From: Vicinamibacterales bacterium
Lineage (GTDB): Bacteria; Acidobacteriota; Vicinamibacteria; Vicinamibacterales; UBA8438
Length of the DNA: 64,000 nt
NCBI GenBank assembly: GCA_958296065.1
Contig: CATQHX010000014.1
Span: forward strand, 1-64,000
Direction: 5' to 3'
Shown here: positions 1 through 8,957 of the stretch, one piece after another
Layout of the letters: each line of letters begins with the position of its first letter
How positions within the stretch are numbered: position 1 is the first letter of the stretch
The notes under the pieces: model-generated
What the model was told of the DNA's origin: nothing
Seen by the model: only the letters and a program-made list of their open reading frames with translations
Database searches by the model: none
Position numbers and translations under genes: made by a program

Positions 1-1
1 C

Positions 2-1972
2 CTGCTGGCGCTGGAGGTCGACGTCACGGACTTGCTGCCGGGAGACTCGTCGAGCTTCGGCTTCGACAACATCACGGTGGGAGATCTTTCCCCGACGCTG
101 CTTGAGCGCTACGTCTCGGCCGCCGAGAAGATCGCCCAGCTCGCGGTCGGGCGGACCGGCCGGGCGCCGGGCGGGACCACGGTCCGCATTCGTCCGGACC
201 TGACGCAGGAGAAGCACATCGCCGGCCTGCCGGTCGGCACGCGCGGGGGCGCCGTCATCGAGCACACGTTCCCGGTCGACGGCCACTACGAGGTGTCGGT
301 GCGTCTGGCGCGCGACCGCAACGAGCACGTCGAGGGGCTGACCGGGGCCCACGTGGTGGAGTTGCTGCTCGACGGCGAGCGCGTGGAGCTGTTCACGGTG
401 GAGCGGCCGGCATACCGGGAGGACGTGGCGCTGATCTATCAGCCGTCCCACGACAACGTGGACGCGCACCTGAAGGTCCGGGTGCCGGTGAGCGCCGGCC
501 CGCACACGCTGGGCGTCACGTTCCCGAAGCTTCCGTCGCTGCTCAAGGAGACGGTACGGCAGCCCTACGAGGCGCATTTCAACTACTACCGGCACCCGCG
601 ACTCCAGCCGGCGGTCTACGAGGTGTCGATTACCGGACCGTACGACGCAATCGGTCCGGGGGAGACCCCCAGCCGCGAGCAGGTGTTCGTCTGCCGGCCC
701 GCCACCCCGGGCGCGGACGACGCCTGTGCGACTCGGATCCTGCAGAACTTGATGCGCCGGGCGTACCGCCGGCCGGTGACCGAGGCGGACCTGCAGGGTC
801 CGTTCGAGCTCTACCGCGCGGCGCGCGCCGCGGACGGCTTCGAGGCGGGGGTGGAGATGGCGCTGGCCGCCGTGCTGGTCAGTCCCGAGTTCCTCTTCCG
901 CATCGAGCAGGATCCGAACGGCGTGGAGGCGGGCGAGGCCTATCGCCTCGACGACCTGGAATTGGCGTCGCGGCTGTCGTTCTTCCTGTGGAGCAGCATC
1001 CCGGACGAGGAACTGCTCGATCTGGCCGAGCGGCGAATGCTCAGGGACCCGCAGGTGCTGGAACGCCAGGTGCAGCGAATGCTGGCCGATCCGCGCTCGC
1101 GCAACCTCGTGACGAACTTCGCCGGGCAGTGGCTGCACCTGCGCAACCTCGACTCGATCGCGCCGGACATGCGCATCTTTCCGGACTTCGACGACAACCT
1201 CCGGCAGGCCTTCCGGCAGGAGACGGAGCTGCTCGTCGACAGCGTGATGCGCGAGGACCGCAGCGTGCTCGACCTGCTGCGCGCCGACTACACGTTCGTG
1301 AACGAGCGTCTGGCGAAGCACTACGGAATTCCGTACGTCTACGGCAGCCGGTTCCGCCGCGTCGAGTTCGACGGTGACGAGGATCACGCCCCGCGGGGCG
1401 GGCTGCTTCGGCACGGCAGCATCCTGCTGGTCACGTCCTACGCCACGCGCACGTCTCCGGTGATCCGCGGCAAGTGGATCCTGGACAACGTGCTCGGCGT
1501 GCCCCCGCCCCCGCCGCCCGCCAACGTGCCGGAGCTGGAGGAGACCGGGACCGGCGCGCGGGCGCAGTCGATGCGCGAGCGGCTCGCCGGGCACCGCGCC
1601 AACCCCGCGTGCGCGAGTTGCCACCGGTTGATGGACCCGGTCGGGTTCGCCTTCGAGAACTACGACGCGGTCGGACGTTGGCGGATCGCGGACGGCGGCA
1701 CGCCGATCGACGCGTCGGGGACGCTGTTCGACGGCTCCAGCTTCGACGGCGTGGGCGAGCTGCAGGCCGCACTGCTGGCCCGGCCGGAGCTGTTCGTCAC
1801 CACCCTTGCCGAGAAGCTGCTGACGTTCGCCACCGGAAGGGGGGTCGAGTACTACGACGGGCCCGCCGTTCGCCGCATCGTGCGCGAGGCGGAGGCGGAC
1901 GGCTTCCGGTTCTCGTCGCTGGTTCTGGAGATTGTCAACAGCACGCCGTTCCGGATGAGGAAAGCATCATGA
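2..1972 (+). CDS. Secreted DUF1592/DUF1588/DUF1585-type c-heme protein (5' partial)
   Basis: The reading frame is open to the left window edge, so the start codon and any signal peptide lie outside; the listed ORF start (TTG at 32) is internal. The protein follows the domain order of the family first seen in planctomycetes: an N-terminal DUF1587-like piece, a PA14-like beta region (about 60-210), a DUF1595/DUF1592 helical part (RRAYRRPVTEADL, SPEFLFRIE), then DUF1588 with one heme-type motif CASCH followed by LMDPVGFAFENYD, and a DUF1585-like tail. Family members are exported and occur in pairs with DUF1552 proteins; the exact reaction is unknown. The stop overlaps the next start (ATGA), so the two genes are translationally coupled. 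Confidence 0.9.
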   Translation: MLALEVDVTDLLPGDSSSFGFDNITVGDLSPTLLERYVSAAEKIAQLAVGRTGRAPGGTTVRIRPDLTQEKHIAGLPVGTRGGAVIEHTFPVDGHYEVSVRLARDRNEHVEGLTGAHVVELLLDGERVELFTVERPAYREDVALIYQPSHDNVDAHLKVRVPVSAGPHTLGVTFPKLPSLLKETVRQPYEAHFNYYRHPRLQPAVYEVSITGPYDAIGPGETPSREQVFVCRPATPGADDACATRILQNLMRRAYRRPVTEADLQGPFELYRAARAADGFEAGVEMALAAVLVSPEFLFRIEQDPNGVEAGEAYRLDDLELASRLSFFLWSSIPDEELLDLAERRMLRDPQVLERQVQRMLADPRSRNLVTNFAGQWLHLRNLDSIAPDMRIFPDFDDNLRQAFRQETELLVDSVMREDRSVLDLLRADYTFVNERLAKHYGIPYVYGSRFRRVEFDGDEDHAPRGGLLRHGSILLVTSYATRTSPVIRGKWILDNVLGVPPPPPPANVPELEETGTGARAQSMRERLAGHRANPACASCHRLMDPVGFAFENYDAVGRWRIADGGTPIDASGTLFDGSSFDGVGELQAALLARPELFVTTLAEKLLTFATGRGVEYYDGPAVRRIVREAEADGFRFSSLVLEIVNSTPFRMRKAS

Positions 1973-3321
1973 TCATTTCGAAGAAGGCCTTGCCGCGGCG
2001 GACGTTCCTGCGGGGCATGGGCGCGACCGTCGCGCTCCCGCTCCTCGATGCGATGGTGCCGTCGATGACGGCCCTGGCCAAGACGGCGGCTGCCCCGGTG
2101 CGGCGGCTCGGATTCGTCTACATCCCGATGGGCTCGCACATCCAGAGCTGGACACCGCCGGGCGAGGCGGGCGCGCTGACGAAACTGTCATCGAGCCTCA
2201 GTCCGCTGGCGCCGGTGCAGGATCAGCTCACCGTGCTGAGCAACCTGGAGCTTCGGAATGCCTATCCGGGCACGCACGCCACCTCGAACGCCGCCTTCCT
2301 GAGCGCGGCCACCGCGAAGTGGACCGAGAGCAGCGACTACTATCTCGGCACGACGGTCGACCAGATCGCGGCGCAGCAGATGGGTCAGGAGACGCGGCTC
2401 CCGTCGCTGGAGCTGGCGATGGATCTGATGGACATGGTGGGGCAGTGCGACAACGGCTACGCCTGCGTCTACCAGAACAACCTGTCGTGGTCGTCGCCGA
2501 CGACGCCGCTGCCGTCCGAGGCGCATCCGCGCGTCGTGTTCGAGCGGCTGTTCGGCGAAGGGGGCAGCGCCGAGGCACGGCGCGCGGCGCTTGGGCGCCG
2601 GGCCAGCCTGCTCGACTGGGTGCGCGACGACATCGCGCGCCTGCAGGGGCAGCTCGGCGCCGCGGACCGCACCAAGGTCAGCGAGTACCTCGATACGGTG
2701 CGCGAGGTGGAGCGCCGCATCCAGCGGGCCGAGTCAGAGACCATGGACAACCCGCTGCCGGACCTCGACCGTCCTGTCGGCGTCCCGGCCGCCTACGCGG
2801 ACCACGCGAAGCTGATGTTCGACCTGCAACTGTTGGCGCTGCAGGGCGACGTGACCCGCGTCGTCACGTTCCAGCTTTCCCGCGAGGCGAGCAACCGGAC
2901 GTACACCGAGATCGGCGTGCCCGATCCGCACCACCCGACGTCGCACCACGGGAACGATCCGGCCAAGCTCGCGATGCTGGCGAAGATCAACCAGTACCAC
3001 GTCTCGCTCTTCGGGCACTTCCTGGAGAAGCTCGCCGAGGTGCCGGACGGCGACGGATCGCTGCTGGACCACTCGCTGTACCTGTACGGCAGCGGCATGG
3101 GCAACCCGAACGTCCACGACCACACCAACCTGCCGGTTGTCGTGGCCGGCGGCGGCGCGGGCCGGTCGAAGGGTGGACGACACCTGAAGTACGCCGAGCC
3201 GGAACCGATGGCGAACCTGCACCTGGGGCTGCTGGATGCGGTCGGCGTGCGTCTCGACAAGTTCGCGGACAGCACCCGGCGAATCGAGACGCTGCTCGAC
3301 CCGCTGTCGCTGGCGGGCTGA
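1969..3321 (+). CDS. Tat-exported DUF1552 protein
   Basis: This 450-residue protein starts at the ATG that overlaps the upstream stop (ATGA). The ORF track begins far upstream because the frame happens to be open there. The N-terminus has a twin-arginine signal (LPRRTFLRGMG, then a hydrophobic stretch ending near ALAKTAAA). The body matches the DUF1552 family, which is found almost only beside DUF1592/DUF1588 proteins. Conserved-looking parts include SREASNRTY, PHHPTSHHG and YGSGMGNPNVHDHTNLP; the histidine-rich segments recall the alkaline-phosphatase/DUF1501 fold. Function is not established; it is likely an extracytoplasmic partner of the upstream heme protein. A GC-rich hairpin follows 10 nt after the stop. 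Confidence 0.9.
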   Translation: MIISKKALPRRTFLRGMGATVALPLLDAMVPSMTALAKTAAAPVRRLGFVYIPMGSHIQSWTPPGEAGALTKLSSSLSPLAPVQDQLTVLSNLELRNAYPGTHATSNAAFLSAATAKWTESSDYYLGTTVDQIAAQQMGQETRLPSLELAMDLMDMVGQCDNGYACVYQNNLSWSSPTTPLPSEAHPRVVFERLFGEGGSAEARRAALGRRASLLDWVRDDIARLQGQLGAADRTKVSEYLDTVREVERRIQRAESETMDNPLPDLDRPVGVPAAYADHAKLMFDLQLLALQGDVTRVVTFQLSREASNRTYTEIGVPDPHHPTSHHGNDPAKLAMLAKINQYHVSLFGHFLEKLAEVPDGDGSLLDHSLYLYGSGMGNPNVHDHTNLPVVVAGGGAGRSKGGRHLKYAEPEPMANLHLGLLDAVGVRLDKFADSTRRIETLLDPLSLAG

Positions 3322-3331
3322 GGGGCGCCAG

Positions 3332-3362
3332 GGGTCTGCGCCGCAGAAAACGGCGCAGACCC
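3332..3362 (+). terminator. GC-rich hairpin, likely terminator
   Basis: A perfect 12-bp inverted repeat (GGGTCTGCGCCG / CGGCGCAGACCC) encloses the 7-nt loop cagaaaa, 10 nt after the DUF1552 stop. No U-run follows. The position right after an operon end supports termination or 3'-end protection. The same shape recurs near 33.69 and 60.95 kb. Confidence 0.6.
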
Positions 3363-3423
3363 GATGCCGACTCAGGAGCGGGGAGTACCGAGGAACACCG
3401 ACAGGAGCCGGGGAGAGACATTC

Positions 3424-4974
3424 ATGCGCTGCATACGCTGTACGGGGGCTTGGCTTGCCGTAGCGCTGCTCGCGGCGCCGCTGGGGGCTGCGGGCGCCGA
3501 CGCGCCGCTGGCCGACGCGGTGCAGCGGCAGGACGTCGTGGCCGTCGGCGACCTGCTGCAGGCGTCTATCGACGTCAACGCGCGGCAGGTGGACGGCATG
3601 ACCGCGCTCCACTGGGCCGCGTACTACGACGACACGGAGCTCGTGGCACGGCTCGTGGAGGCCGGCGCCGACGTGCACGCGGCGAACCGGTACGGCGTCA
3701 CACCGCTCTCGCTGGCGGCGGAGAACGCCAACGTCGCGATGGTCGAGCGGCTCCTGGCCGCCGGCGCCGATCCGAACACCACGCTGCCCGGCGGCGAGAC
3801 CGTGCTCATGACGGCGGCGCGGACCGGTCGGGTGGGCGCCGTGCGCGCCCTCCTGGCGGCCGGCGCCGATCTTGTGGCGCAGGAGCCTGTACGCGGACAG
3901 ACAGCGCTGATGTGGGCCGTGGCCGAGGGCCACGCCGACGTGGTGGAAACGCTCGTCGAAGTCGGGGCCGACTTTCGCATGCCGCTCGATTCCGGGTTCA
4001 CTCCGTTCCTGTTCGCCGTCCGCGAGGGGCACCTGGGAGTCGTGCAGACCCTGCTCGCCGCGGGCGTCGACGTCAACCGCACGGTCGACGAGGTGATCCG
4101 CCAGGAGCGGGCGTACCGCACCGGCGCGCCGCTCCGCGTCGGGACCACGCCGCTGATGGTGGCGGTCACCAACGCTCACTGGGATGTCGCCGCGGCGCTG
4201 CTCGACGCCGGTGCCGATCCGAACGCCGCCGGCCCCGGTTATACCGCGCTACACATGATTCCGCGGGTGCGCAAGCCGGGGGTCGGCGACAACGACCCGG
4301 CGCCGTACGGTTCCGGCCGCATGTCGAGCCTCGATCTCGTCCGCAAGCTTGCCGAGCACGGCGCGGACCTGAACGCGCGGATGACCGAGCGACGCAACCT
4401 GAACGTCACGCGGCATCATGAAGTCGGATCGACGCCGTTCATGCTGGCGGCGCTGGTAGCCGACGCCGAGTTGATGCGCGCGCTCACCGAGTTGGGCGCC
4501 GACCCGCTGGCGAAGAACGACGAGTTCAGCACGCCGCTGATGGCCGCGGCGGGGCTCGGCACCCGCTCGCCGGGCGAGGACGCCGGCACCGAGGAAGAAG
4601 TGCTCGAGGTGGTGGAGCTGCTTCTGGAGCTCGGGGACGACATCAACGCCGTCGACGACAACGGCGAGACGGCCATGCACGGCGCGGCCTACAAGAACCT
4701 CCCGCGGGTGGTGGAGTACCTCGCCGTCAACGGCGCGGACATCGACGTCTGGAACGAGGAGAACCGCTACGGCTGGACGCCTCTGACCATCGCCCGCGGC
4801 TATCGGTTCGGCAACTTCAAGCCGTCGCCGGTAACCGTCGCCGCCCTCGAGCGGGTGATGAGCGAGGCCGGGGTTGTGCCGTTGAGCGAGGACGACGCGG
4901 AGGGCGTCGACATCTACGCTGCGCCACCGCCTCCGGCGCCGCAGCCGCCTCCGGCTACCGTGCCGCCGCGCTGA
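3424..4974 (+). CDS. Secreted ankyrin-repeat protein
   Basis: The start chosen is the ATG at 3424, which has GGGGAG just upstream and opens a clear signal peptide (RCIRCTGAWLAVALLAAPLGAAGA); the tracked start at 3364 only adds a charged leader. The 516-residue product contains about eight to ten ankyrin repeats from residue 30 to 480. Diagnostic pieces are DGMTALHWAAYYDDTELVARL, AGADPNTTLPGGETVLM and DNGETAMHGAA. The C-terminus is proline-rich. Ankyrin repeats mediate protein-protein contacts; the partner is unknown. Vicinamibacteria-type genomes carry many such exported ankyrin proteins, often near DUF1592-type genes. It is probably its own unit, since a hairpin separates it from the gene upstream. 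Confidence 0.88.
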   Translation: MRCIRCTGAWLAVALLAAPLGAAGADAPLADAVQRQDVVAVGDLLQASIDVNARQVDGMTALHWAAYYDDTELVARLVEAGADVHAANRYGVTPLSLAAENANVAMVERLLAAGADPNTTLPGGETVLMTAARTGRVGAVRALLAAGADLVAQEPVRGQTALMWAVAEGHADVVETLVEVGADFRMPLDSGFTPFLFAVREGHLGVVQTLLAAGVDVNRTVDEVIRQERAYRTGAPLRVGTTPLMVAVTNAHWDVAAALLDAGADPNAAGPGYTALHMIPRVRKPGVGDNDPAPYGSGRMSSLDLVRKLAEHGADLNARMTERRNLNVTRHHEVGSTPFMLAALVADAELMRALTELGADPLAKNDEFSTPLMAAAGLGTRSPGEDAGTEEEVLEVVELLLELGDDINAVDDNGETAMHGAAYKNLPRVVEYLAVNGADIDVWNEENRYGWTPLTIARGYRFGNFKPSPVTVAALERVMSEAGVVPLSEDDAEGVDIYAAPPPPAPQPPPATVPPR

Positions 4975-5072
4975 GGTTGGGACCGTCTGACGATAGCGCG
5001 ACGTGTGGTCATTTCCGCCGGAGTCGGAGCCCTACCACGGCTGCAAGCGACTCCGGATCCGAGGTCGTCGGC

Positions 5073-6242
5073 TTGGCGGGCCATTTCCAACTTGAACTTC
5101 CGGGCATACCTTCCGTTCGGCAAGGGGTGTTGCCGTCGCAGCAAATCGAGAAGTTGATCCGCGACGGCGAAGTGTACGCGACGGAGAAGATCGACAACAA
5201 GCAGGTTCAGCCTGCCAGCCTCGACTTGCGATTGGGGTGTCAGGCGTATCGGCTTCAGGCGAGCTTCCTGCCTGGAAGCAGGTCGCGGTTCCAGAGCAAG
5301 CTCTCCGACTTGGCGATGGCGGAGTTCGACCTGTCGCAGCTTACGATCCTCGAAAAGGGCTGTGTTTACCTGGTGAAGCTGATGGAGGGGCTTCGCCTTC
5401 CGAAGGACCTTGAAGCCCGAGCAAATCCCAAGAGCACGACGGGCCGATTGGATGTGTTTACGCGCCTCATTACCGAGTGCGGTACCGAATTCGAACGTGT
5501 CGAACGAGAGTACTCGGGGCCACTGTATGCCGAGATTATGCCTCGGAGTTTCTCCGTAATCGTCCACCCGGGACTCAGTTTGTCGCAGATTCGTTTCATT
5601 CGAGGAAGCGCCGAACTGTCTGCTGACGAGCTTCAGGAACTGGATCGGGAAGAACCTCTGATCTACATCGACGAGAAGACTTCTGGCGCGCGGATCCGTG
5701 ACGGTGGAGTCGCGCTTTCGGTTAATCTGCGCGGTAGTGGCGACGAAGTGGTCGCCTACAGAGGCAAGAAGAACCCTCCGCTCGTGGATCTGGGGAAGGT
5801 GTACGATCCAGATCGATTCTGGGATCCGATCAGGAATTGCCCTGACGGTCGACTGATCCTGAACCCTGGTGATTTCTACATCCTCGCCTCGCGCGAACGA
5901 GTTCGGGTTCCAGGCCACTGCGCGGCCGAGATGGTGCCATTCGACCCGTCTGTAGGCGAGTTCAGAATCCACTATGCCGGGTTTTTCGATCCTGGCTTTG
6001 GATATGGAAACGGGAACATCACCGGCACGCGCGCCGTACTGGAAGTGCGGGCGCACGAGACACCGTTCGTGATCGAGCACGAACAGGTAGTGGGCCGTCT
6101 CGTTTACAGTTGGGTGCGTGGTACGCCGGACAAGATCTACGGAAAGTCGATTGGCTCGTCGTACCAGCGGCAGGAGTTGGCGCTCAGTAGACAGTTTCGG
6201 ACATCCGCATTGCCTCCGCAGCCTACATCTTGCAGATCGTAG
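5073..6242 (+). CDS. dcd: dCTP deaminase, double-length (DCD) type
   Basis: It deaminates dCTP to dUTP in pyrimidine nucleotide supply. The protein has the two-lobed architecture of alphaproteobacterial-type DCD: VLPSQQIEKLI, then QVQPASLDLRLG, ANPKSTTGRLDVFTR, and a second lobe ending in HYAGFFDPGFGYG and HEQVVGRLVYSW. No ATG is available. Candidate starts are TTG 4977, TTG 5073 (GAGG eight bases upstream, chosen) and GTG 5127 (closest to the family N-terminus); the end is certain. Codon use is less GC-rich at third positions than in the flanking genes, hinting at acquisition. It sits next to the ImmA-like cassette. dCTP deaminases are known both as housekeeping enzymes and as nucleotide-depleting phage-defence enzymes; the sequence cannot decide which. 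Confidence 0.88.
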   Translation: MAGHFQLELPGIPSVRQGVLPSQQIEKLIRDGEVYATEKIDNKQVQPASLDLRLGCQAYRLQASFLPGSRSRFQSKLSDLAMAEFDLSQLTILEKGCVYLVKLMEGLRLPKDLEARANPKSTTGRLDVFTRLITECGTEFERVEREYSGPLYAEIMPRSFSVIVHPGLSLSQIRFIRGSAELSADELQELDREEPLIYIDEKTSGARIRDGGVALSVNLRGSGDEVVAYRGKKNPPLVDLGKVYDPDRFWDPIRNCPDGRLILNPGDFYILASRERVRVPGHCAAEMVPFDPSVGEFRIHYAGFFDPGFGYGNGNITGTRAVLEVRAHETPFVIEHEQVVGRLVYSWVRGTPDKIYGKSIGSSYQRQELALSRQFRTSALPPQPTSCRS

Positions 6243-6378
6243 GAGATCATCGCGGGCGCGGCATAGATCGCGAACCGCTTCTTTGGCCGGCATATTCGTG
6301 ACCCGTTCCGCCCGACCGGTTTGAGTGCTGGCCGAGGGCGCCGCCTGCGCGGTACAGCGTGAGAGTTGATTTGCTCCG

Positions 6379-7650
6379 TCAGTACGCAGTAACGGTAGCT
6401 AGATTGTGATTCTGGATCTGGCGAAGAATCAGCTCGGCGGACACGCCGAATTCCTGGGCCAAGTCGTCGGCTTGTTCTGGTTCGATTACATTGCGGGCCA
6501 GTCGCCGACGCAGTGCGTCGGCAGGGGCCAGGAACTCTGCGGCGAAGGCACGTGATTGCGCTTGAGAGTCGGTGGAAAGAGAAGTGAGCAGGCCGGGGCC
6601 CGGCACCGAACGGCCGAGGTACTCGCCGAGCGCGCGGGCCATCAGAAACCGGGTCCCGGAGAGTCGTCTTGGCGCGGTGACGCAGGCGGGCGCATCAGCC
6701 GCCACGAGCCCGTGAATGCGGCTGGATGGCGGCTCGGTCTGACGGTGTGGAATCGAGAGCGGACCGTGACGCTGAAAGTCGATGCGATCGCCGTTGCCCC
6801 CGATCCGGTCACGGGCGGCGCGCGCGAGGGCATAGCCTCGCTCCCACGGTTCAGTGGTAGCCAATGCCGGCAACGCTTGACGTATGTCCGGCCAATCAGT
6901 TGCCTGGGGGGTGGCGGTAAGGGCGTCGATAGCGTCATCCAGCCAGTCGGCGACTCGTGCGAGGGAGTCCTCTGTGGCAGTCGCGAGTGCATCGTCACGG
7001 ATGGACGGATCCGCACGCTGCCAGAACGCGAGGATGGCGGTGGCAACCTGATCCGGCACGTCGAAGGGATCGACACCCAGCAGCGCGGCAGCACGGCTGA
7101 ACTCGATTTCCTCGACGTCGAGAGCATTGACCGCATACCAGGTACGGGCGAGGTTGTCTGCTGCCGGTGCCGTGTCACGCCGGCCATGAAGCCGTTCGAT
7201 GACGGCGTCGATCAGGTTGCGGAGTTCGGTCTCGAGTTCGTCGCGCGCGACTCTGTCATTCCCCTCGTCGACGAACTCGATACGGGCGTGCTGCGGCTTG
7301 TACCGCACCCACCGCAATTGCATTCGCCCGGATGCGGCGGTCATGGTCAGACTCGGCAGTACGAATCCATCGGCGGCGAATGCGAGGTTGTGCCTGGAGG
7401 CGAACTCGGGTCTTTGCTCGCCGGTATCCTCGATCTCGTACCAGATGTGCCACCAGTTGGTGACCAGCCATTCGGCTACCCCGAAGAGAGGGACGACGAC
7501 CTCGTTGCTGTAGATTCGGTTCCCACGGTCCAACACCGACGTGACGGTCGTACCACCCGTCTCGACCGAGAGCGTGGCCATCGTGGATTGGGCCAGGATG
7601 TCGGGCGACGGCCCCGCGTCGACCCAGCCGAATCGAAAGCGGACGCTCAT
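6379..7650 (-). CDS. ImmA/IrrE-like protein with degenerate metalloprotease motif
   Basis: The start is the ATG at 7650, which overlaps the stop of the upstream gene (ATGA); the tracked ORF runs on into that gene in another frame. The protein has 423 residues. Residues 1-130 are a beta-rich segment (FGVAEWLVTNWWHIWYE), followed by a helical middle and a C-terminal ImmA/IrrE-like domain recognised by SRAFAAEFLAPADALRRRL. Where active members have an HExxH zinc helix, this one reads ARALGEYLG, so the zinc ligands and catalytic Glu are missing. It is probably a sensor or scaffold rather than a protease. Paired genes of this kind occur in accessory DNA; the function is not known to me. Confidence 0.72.
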   Translation of the reverse strand: MSVRFRFGWVDAGPSPDILAQSTMATLSVETGGTTVTSVLDRGNRIYSNEVVVPLFGVAEWLVTNWWHIWYEIEDTGEQRPEFASRHNLAFAADGFVLPSLTMTAASGRMQLRWVRYKPQHARIEFVDEGNDRVARDELETELRNLIDAVIERLHGRRDTAPAADNLARTWYAVNALDVEEIEFSRAAALLGVDPFDVPDQVATAILAFWQRADPSIRDDALATATEDSLARVADWLDDAIDALTATPQATDWPDIRQALPALATTEPWERGYALARAARDRIGGNGDRIDFQRHGPLSIPHRQTEPPSSRIHGLVAADAPACVTAPRRLSGTRFLMARALGEYLGRSVPGPGLLTSLSTDSQAQSRAFAAEFLAPADALRRRLARNVIEPEQADDLAQEFGVSAELILRQIQNHNLATVTAY

Positions 7651-8051
7651 TCCAGACCTCGTACCGGCTGCGAAGGCTCCAAGGGATAGCCATGGTACTC
7701 CCCCGAGCCCGGCGCCCCCTGCCGTGCCTCGAATACGACGTTGCCCTCGCGATGCCAGATATACCGCGGAAAACCCCCGTCCCACCCGCCGACGTTGCCG
7801 GCTCTCACGGCATTGCGGAGCCATCCTTCCACGAGATCTCGCCGGTTGGCGAGTTCGCGCGGGCACATGGTAGCGCTGGGTCGGCGCCCACGAGGAGTCC
7901 CGGCAAAGCCCACAACATCCTTGTGATAGGAACTACCGACGTAGCGGCACGACTCGGCCACTGCCGCCAGATCGATGTCCTCGGGCGGTGGTTGAATCCT
8001 GCGCGCCCTCGGATTGCCGCGTTGGAATGTCGGTTTCCTCGCCACGATCAA
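7647..8051 (-). CDS. Small conserved-looking partner of the ImmA-like protein
   Basis: The ORF gives 134 residues from a TTG (8051) or 128 from GTG (8045). No family is recognised with certainty. Visible features are CRYVGSSYHKD, a C-P-R-E-L-A segment (MCPRELANRRDLVEGWL) and an aromatic stretch GGFPRYIWHREGNVVFEAR near the C-terminus. It overlaps the next gene by ATGA, so the two make a coupled cassette. No Shine-Dalgarno sequence precedes the start; a TATAAT box ends 5 nt before the TTG, pointing to a leaderless mRNA. The pairing resembles a toxin/immunity or two-part regulatory cassette, but nothing in the sequence proves that. Confidence 0.65.
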   Translation of the reverse strand: MIVARKPTFQRGNPRARRIQPPPEDIDLAAVAESCRYVGSSYHKDVVGFAGTPRGRRPSATMCPRELANRRDLVEGWLRNAVRAGNVGGWDGGFPRYIWHREGNVVFEARQGAPGSGEYHGYPLEPSQPVRGLE

Positions 8052-8056
8052 GGGGA

Positions 8057-8062
8057 ATTATA
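8057..8062 (-). promoter_or_regulatory. -10 box directly before the ImmA-like cassette
   Basis: On the minus strand the sequence reads CCAATATAATTCCCCTTG. A perfect TATAAT ends 5 nt before the TTG start, so transcription would begin at or beside the start codon. The -35 region is poor (ACGCGG at the expected distance). Confidence 0.45.
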
Positions 8063-8090
8063 TTGGGGCATGCACAGAGCCGCGTGACCC

Positions 8091-8276
8091 ATGGAAGGCT
8101 GTCGCGTCAGCATGGTCGCGCCGCTGAACGGACGGGCGGTTCTTGCGGCGCTGGAAGCACGCGAAGGTGCCGGGCTTCTCGACCGACTCATCGCTGAAGA
8201 GTATTCCCGCGTCGGTCTGGAAGTGCTGACGCTGGATCGCAGGATGGCCACCCTGCCCGCCGCAAGGCTTCTGTGA
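8091..8276 (+). pseudogene. Possible C-terminal remnant of a PIN/VapC-like gene
   Basis: A 61-residue ORF ends in VLTLDRRMATLPAARLL, which resembles the last strand and tail of VapC-type PIN domains. The N-terminal two thirds of a PIN domain, including the first catalytic Asp, are absent. It lies in the short gap between two divergent genes. It could instead be a chance ORF; the evidence is one motif. Confidence 0.3.
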
Positions 8277-8295
8277 GGTGGTCGGAGAGTCATGC

Positions 8296-8952
8296 ATGTC
8301 TCGGATGCGAGCGTCGTTGCTGATCGCGGCCAACGTGGTCGCGGCGGCCGTATTGTTGTGCGGCCCGGCCGCCGCCTGGGCCGCGGACCGGTCGATTCTC
8401 GTGCTGGCTCCGTCGGCGGAGGACGATCGCATCGAGCCGGCGCGCGAAGCCATCGCGTTCTGGAACGACCGGCTGGCCGAACTCGGCGTGGACACCCGAC
8501 TGTCCGGGCCGCGGCTGATCGTTGACTCGCCGGTTGCCCGTACCGTGGAGAACTACGCCCGCAGTGTGGCGCAGCGAGGCGTCCGCCTGCCGGGTGGCGA
8601 AGCGGAGCCTGACGCACCGCGGGAAATTACCGATCTCGACACCGATATCGTCCTGCTGCTGTCAGGCCAGCACATTCTCTCCTACACGTGGCCACTGCCG
8701 CGCATCGATCCACCGCGCCACCTCGTCGTGATCCGCCTGGCGCGGGGGCTCGACCGGGGAGACGCGATGGTGAGCCGCCACGTCGTCGCCCACGAGCTCG
8801 GTCATGCGCTGGGACTGCTGCACAACGATTCCCCGCACACGCTGATGTGCGGGCCGTGCCAGCCACTGACCTCCGAGCCGGATGAGACAGGGTTCCTGCC
8901 GCTGACCCCCACCGAACGCGAACGACTCGTCGCGCTGCACGGACGACGGTAG
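8296..8952 (+). CDS. Secreted matrixin-like zinc metalloprotease
   Basis: The start chosen is the ATG at 8296, with GGAG eight bases upstream; the tracked GTG at 8278 adds six residues. The 218-residue product has a signal peptide ending around AAAWAAD. Near residue 165 it carries the full metzincin zinc motif HELGHALGLLH, with a likely Met-turn in HTLMCGPC. It therefore should be an exported, zinc-dependent endopeptidase of the matrixin/archaemetzincin class, small for the family and without extra domains. Two cysteines around the Met-turn may form a disulfide. Substrate unknown. Nothing nearby looks like an inhibitor or partner. Confidence 0.8.
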   Translation: MSRMRASLLIAANVVAAAVLLCGPAAAWAADRSILVLAPSAEDDRIEPAREAIAFWNDRLAELGVDTRLSGPRLIVDSPVARTVENYARSVAQRGVRLPGGEAEPDAPREITDLDTDIVLLLSGQHILSYTWPLPRIDPPRHLVVIRLARGLDRGDAMVSRHVVAHELGHALGLLHNDSPHTLMCGPCQPLTSEPDETGFLPLTPTERERLVALHGRR

Positions 8953-8957
8953 CTGGC

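Noticed and set aside
2319-4421. 700-residue plus-strand ORF and 481-residue minus-strand ORF over the DUF1552/ankyrin genes
   Set aside because: High-GC shadow frames: Arg/Ala/Gly-rich, no motifs, overlapping two genes with clear families.
8292-8525. Frame starting MHVSDASVVAD, like the first strand of a PIN domain
   Set aside because: It overlaps the signal peptide of the well-supported matrixin gene and turns into Arg/Gly-rich nonsense after 12 residues.
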